From: Epiperipatus broadwayi
Lineage: Eukaryota; Onychophora; Udeonychophora; Euonychophora; Peripatidae
Assembly: GCA_028023455.1 (NCBI GenBank)
Contig: JAQFVV010012396.1
Coordinates: 4,495,656 to 4,559,655 of the forward strand
DNA length: 64,000 nucleotides
Direction: 5' to 3'
Part shown: positions 62,353-64,000 of the stretch, in pieces
How positions within the stretch are numbered: position 1 is the first letter of the stretch
Layout of the letters: each line of letters opens with the position of its first letter
The notes under the pieces: generated by a model
What the model was told of the DNA's origin: nothing
The model's database searches: none
What the model saw: only the letters and a program-made list of their open reading frames with translations
Program-made: the position numbers and the translations under genes

Positions 62353-62367
62353 ATTCTGAGTTAAAGT

Positions 62368-63301
62368 CCCTTATTAATTATATTATTTTATATGTTTATT
62401 TTTGATATATATCATTTTCTGCTTAAACGATTATTTGGATATTAACTTCCGTCTAAGCCATGGACCTAATACTTTAAAGAGTGTATATTTCAATGTAAGA
62501 TACAATAAATTAATGATACAATAAAAAACCTGCTGGAACCAATTAGTCCATTATATTACATCTCACTGTATTTTAATAATTGTTAAGTAAAATAATGTGA
62601 AAAAATAAAAGTTTATGTTATTTTCAATATTGTTTCATCAATATTCAGATAAGAATTTTTTAAAAAAAACCCAGGGATTTACTTTTGTAAAAAATAAAAA
62701 AAATACTAATTTTTTATTTAAAAGTTTATTCTTTGATAAAAATTGTTCTTTAAAAACTAGAAAGTATTTCGTAGTAAATTTATTGACTTGATTTTAAACA
62801 TTGTTACAACTTTTTATTGTCCCTCATCCATTAGCAGAAAATAGCTATTGTGTATAATTTATTTTATGTATTTTTCTTTATGAAATGCATCCTTATTGTA
62901 GTAAATACTTATGAATTCTATAATTATCCAATTATCTTGACTGCCTTTATAAAAAAGAAAAAATAATATCAAATGTGTGTATAATATATTAATTCATTTC
63001 GGTACTTCTTTTTAATTAGTTTTTGATATTGAATATAAGTATAAATTAGAAAATCTTAAAATTGCGCTAAAATAATGAAGTCTAAAGTTATGAAAATATA
63101 AAATACTCTCTCATAATTATATGTGTATATTAATATAGTATTTAGTATAGGATATGTAATCTAATGAAAAACAGCTTTAATTATTGTTAAAAAAATTATT
63201 AGAAAACGTAAAAGGTTCATTATCAATCGTGATGTAAGATCTATTCAATCCTAATATAGAAAAATATTATTAGCCAAATTTTAATTATCTGATATTTTAA
63301 T
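62368..63301. other. End of family B copy B4, then AT-rich DNA
   Basis: About 30 bases continue the interrupted family B terminus; after that no gene or repeat is recognised. Confidence 0.5.
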
Positions 63302-63545
63302 AAGAATATCCAATTCTTCATATAATACTGCCACCATGTGCAACTCTTTGTAATCAATTATGTAGAAAATCCTATCTAGTGCCTAATCATCAAACATCCC
63401 CAGACTAGTTTCTAGAATGTGGCTTTCATCAGTGAGGAGCCCTGGATTTGAGTCTTGCACTTGGTGGCACTAATGTATGGAGAGTTTGAAACCCTTATTA
63501 ACAGCATGTGTAAGCATATGAAATGGTGTTCATGTGATATTTGAT
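63302..63545. mobile_element. Family A element with a near-intact minus-strand hammerhead
   Basis: Diverged inverted ends (CATATAATACTGCCACCA on the left, TGGTGGCACTAATGTATGG on the right) enclose the hammerhead; the right side continues to ATGGTGTTCATGTGATATTTGAT, the family A terminus. Confidence 0.7.
63389..63445 (-). ncRNA. Hammerhead ribozyme candidate, family A
   Basis: Minus strand: inner stem I TCCTCA (63433-63438) with TGGGGA (63397-63402), core CTGATGA (63426-63432), GAAA (63409-63412), stem III AC-TA-GT, with the predicted cut between 63403 and 63402. Core residues are all present. Stem II has lost most pairs (AG...CT only) and the outer stem I helix has mismatches, so it may be inactive. 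Confidence 0.65.
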
Positions 63546-63848
63546 CTTTTATGATTATATTTTCAACCTTTATTTTAAAATCTTGAATGCTTTTTATGTG
63601 AAACTGGAAACATCTGCTTTTATATTTCATATATCAGTTACTTAAATATATGCATGTAATCAATCAAAATAATTTCATAGTATTTCTGATTTGCACTCTA
63701 TAACTTCATATGATTATTGTAACGACCTCAATTGCAGTAATTCCATTTCCTTGTTTGGATTTTTTTTGGGGGGGTGCTACATTCTAAATCTGTTTTCTGC
63801 TGCATAGTGAAAATAGCACCAAACTTAATACTCTTTCAAAACTTACTT

Positions 63849-64000
63849 TTAGTTCTTATAATATTTAAATACAAGTATATTGTCTATACTGAACCTAATA
63901 TAATTAGAAAGAATTTGAATTCAGATTTTCAAGCTCCCTACAGCTATACAATCCTTTTTATACAACTGATACACATGTATGTGGTCATGAATATCAGTTG
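63849..64000. mobile_element. Family B element terminus (copy B5), cut by the window edge
   Basis: ATTTAAATACAAGTATATTG through TTCAGATTTTCAAGCTCCC matches the left terminus of copy B3. At 63963-64000, CAACTGATACACATG is followed at once by GTATGTGGTCATGAATATCAGTTG, a tight hairpin that omits the whole interior. Confidence 0.65.

Larger units (their letters stand above)
59218..62367 (-). mobile_element. Complete Penelope-like element insertion with 13-base target duplications
   Basis: TCTGAGTTAAAGT occurs at 59218-59230 and again at 62355-62367; the sequence between is one insertion of 3124 bases. Joining the outer flanks restores a family B terminus. The element runs on the minus strand: ORF 62000-59634, then a 3' region, then a terminal repeat at 59231-59360. 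The same repeat lies upstream of the ORF at 62062-62188 in direct orientation, followed by an inverted copy at 62195-62322. Direct pseudo-LTRs plus an inverted partial copy are the classical Penelope arrangement. Confidence 0.88.

Overview
This is a eukaryotic, strongly AT-rich window (roughly three quarters A+T by eye). It looks like repeat-dense intergenic DNA of a metazoan, most likely an invertebrate. The evidence is the repeat content: Penelope-like elements (PLEs) with GIY-YIG endonuclease domains, RTE-clade LINEs, a mariner-type transposase remnant, a gypsy-type gag/protease remnant, tRNA-derived SINEs, and long AT and GATA microsatellites. I found no convincing host protein-coding gene, no rRNA, no intact tRNA gene and no CRISPR. 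The species cannot be named from the sequence. Every coding region seen is a broken transposable-element reading frame.

Layout. 1-9.8 kb: an unrecognised coding remnant at the left edge, one SINE with target-site duplications, and an internally deleted gypsy-type element (gag, zinc knuckles, DTG protease, end of integrase). 9.8-14.7 kb: two PLE copies head-to-head, forming a palindrome of about 2.3-2.5 kb per arm with a 20-base centre; one arm carries a small insertion that dates after the duplication. 15-23 kb: three RTE LINE fragments, a compound GATA/GGTA array and a foldback element. 23-35 kb: mostly featureless AT-rich DNA, with a PLE C-terminal fragment in inverted flanks and a 220-base tandem array. 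35.8-39.2 kb: a 1.36-kb direct repeat flanking 670 bases. 40 kb: mariner remnant. 43-64 kb: a dense, nested zone of inverted-repeat elements, SINEs, a split LINE and an almost complete PLE.

Main result. Two families of inverted-repeat (foldback) elements, called A and B here, carry hammerhead-ribozyme cores. Family A has an intact type I hammerhead at 58416-58474, a shorter variant at 53335-53395 and a near-intact copy at 63389-63445. Family B has a second, independent design repeated in at least six half-copies, whose stem II shows a compensatory G-C to A-U change. Both families look like retrozymes, non-autonomous ribozyme-bearing retroelements. A family A element is nested in a family B element with a 12-base target duplication. 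The nearby PLE (59231-62354) has a 13-base target duplication and inserted into another family B copy. Similar duplication lengths and hammerhead-like cores in the PLE terminal repeats suggest the PLE machinery moves all of them. All structures were read by eye; no folding or database search was run.
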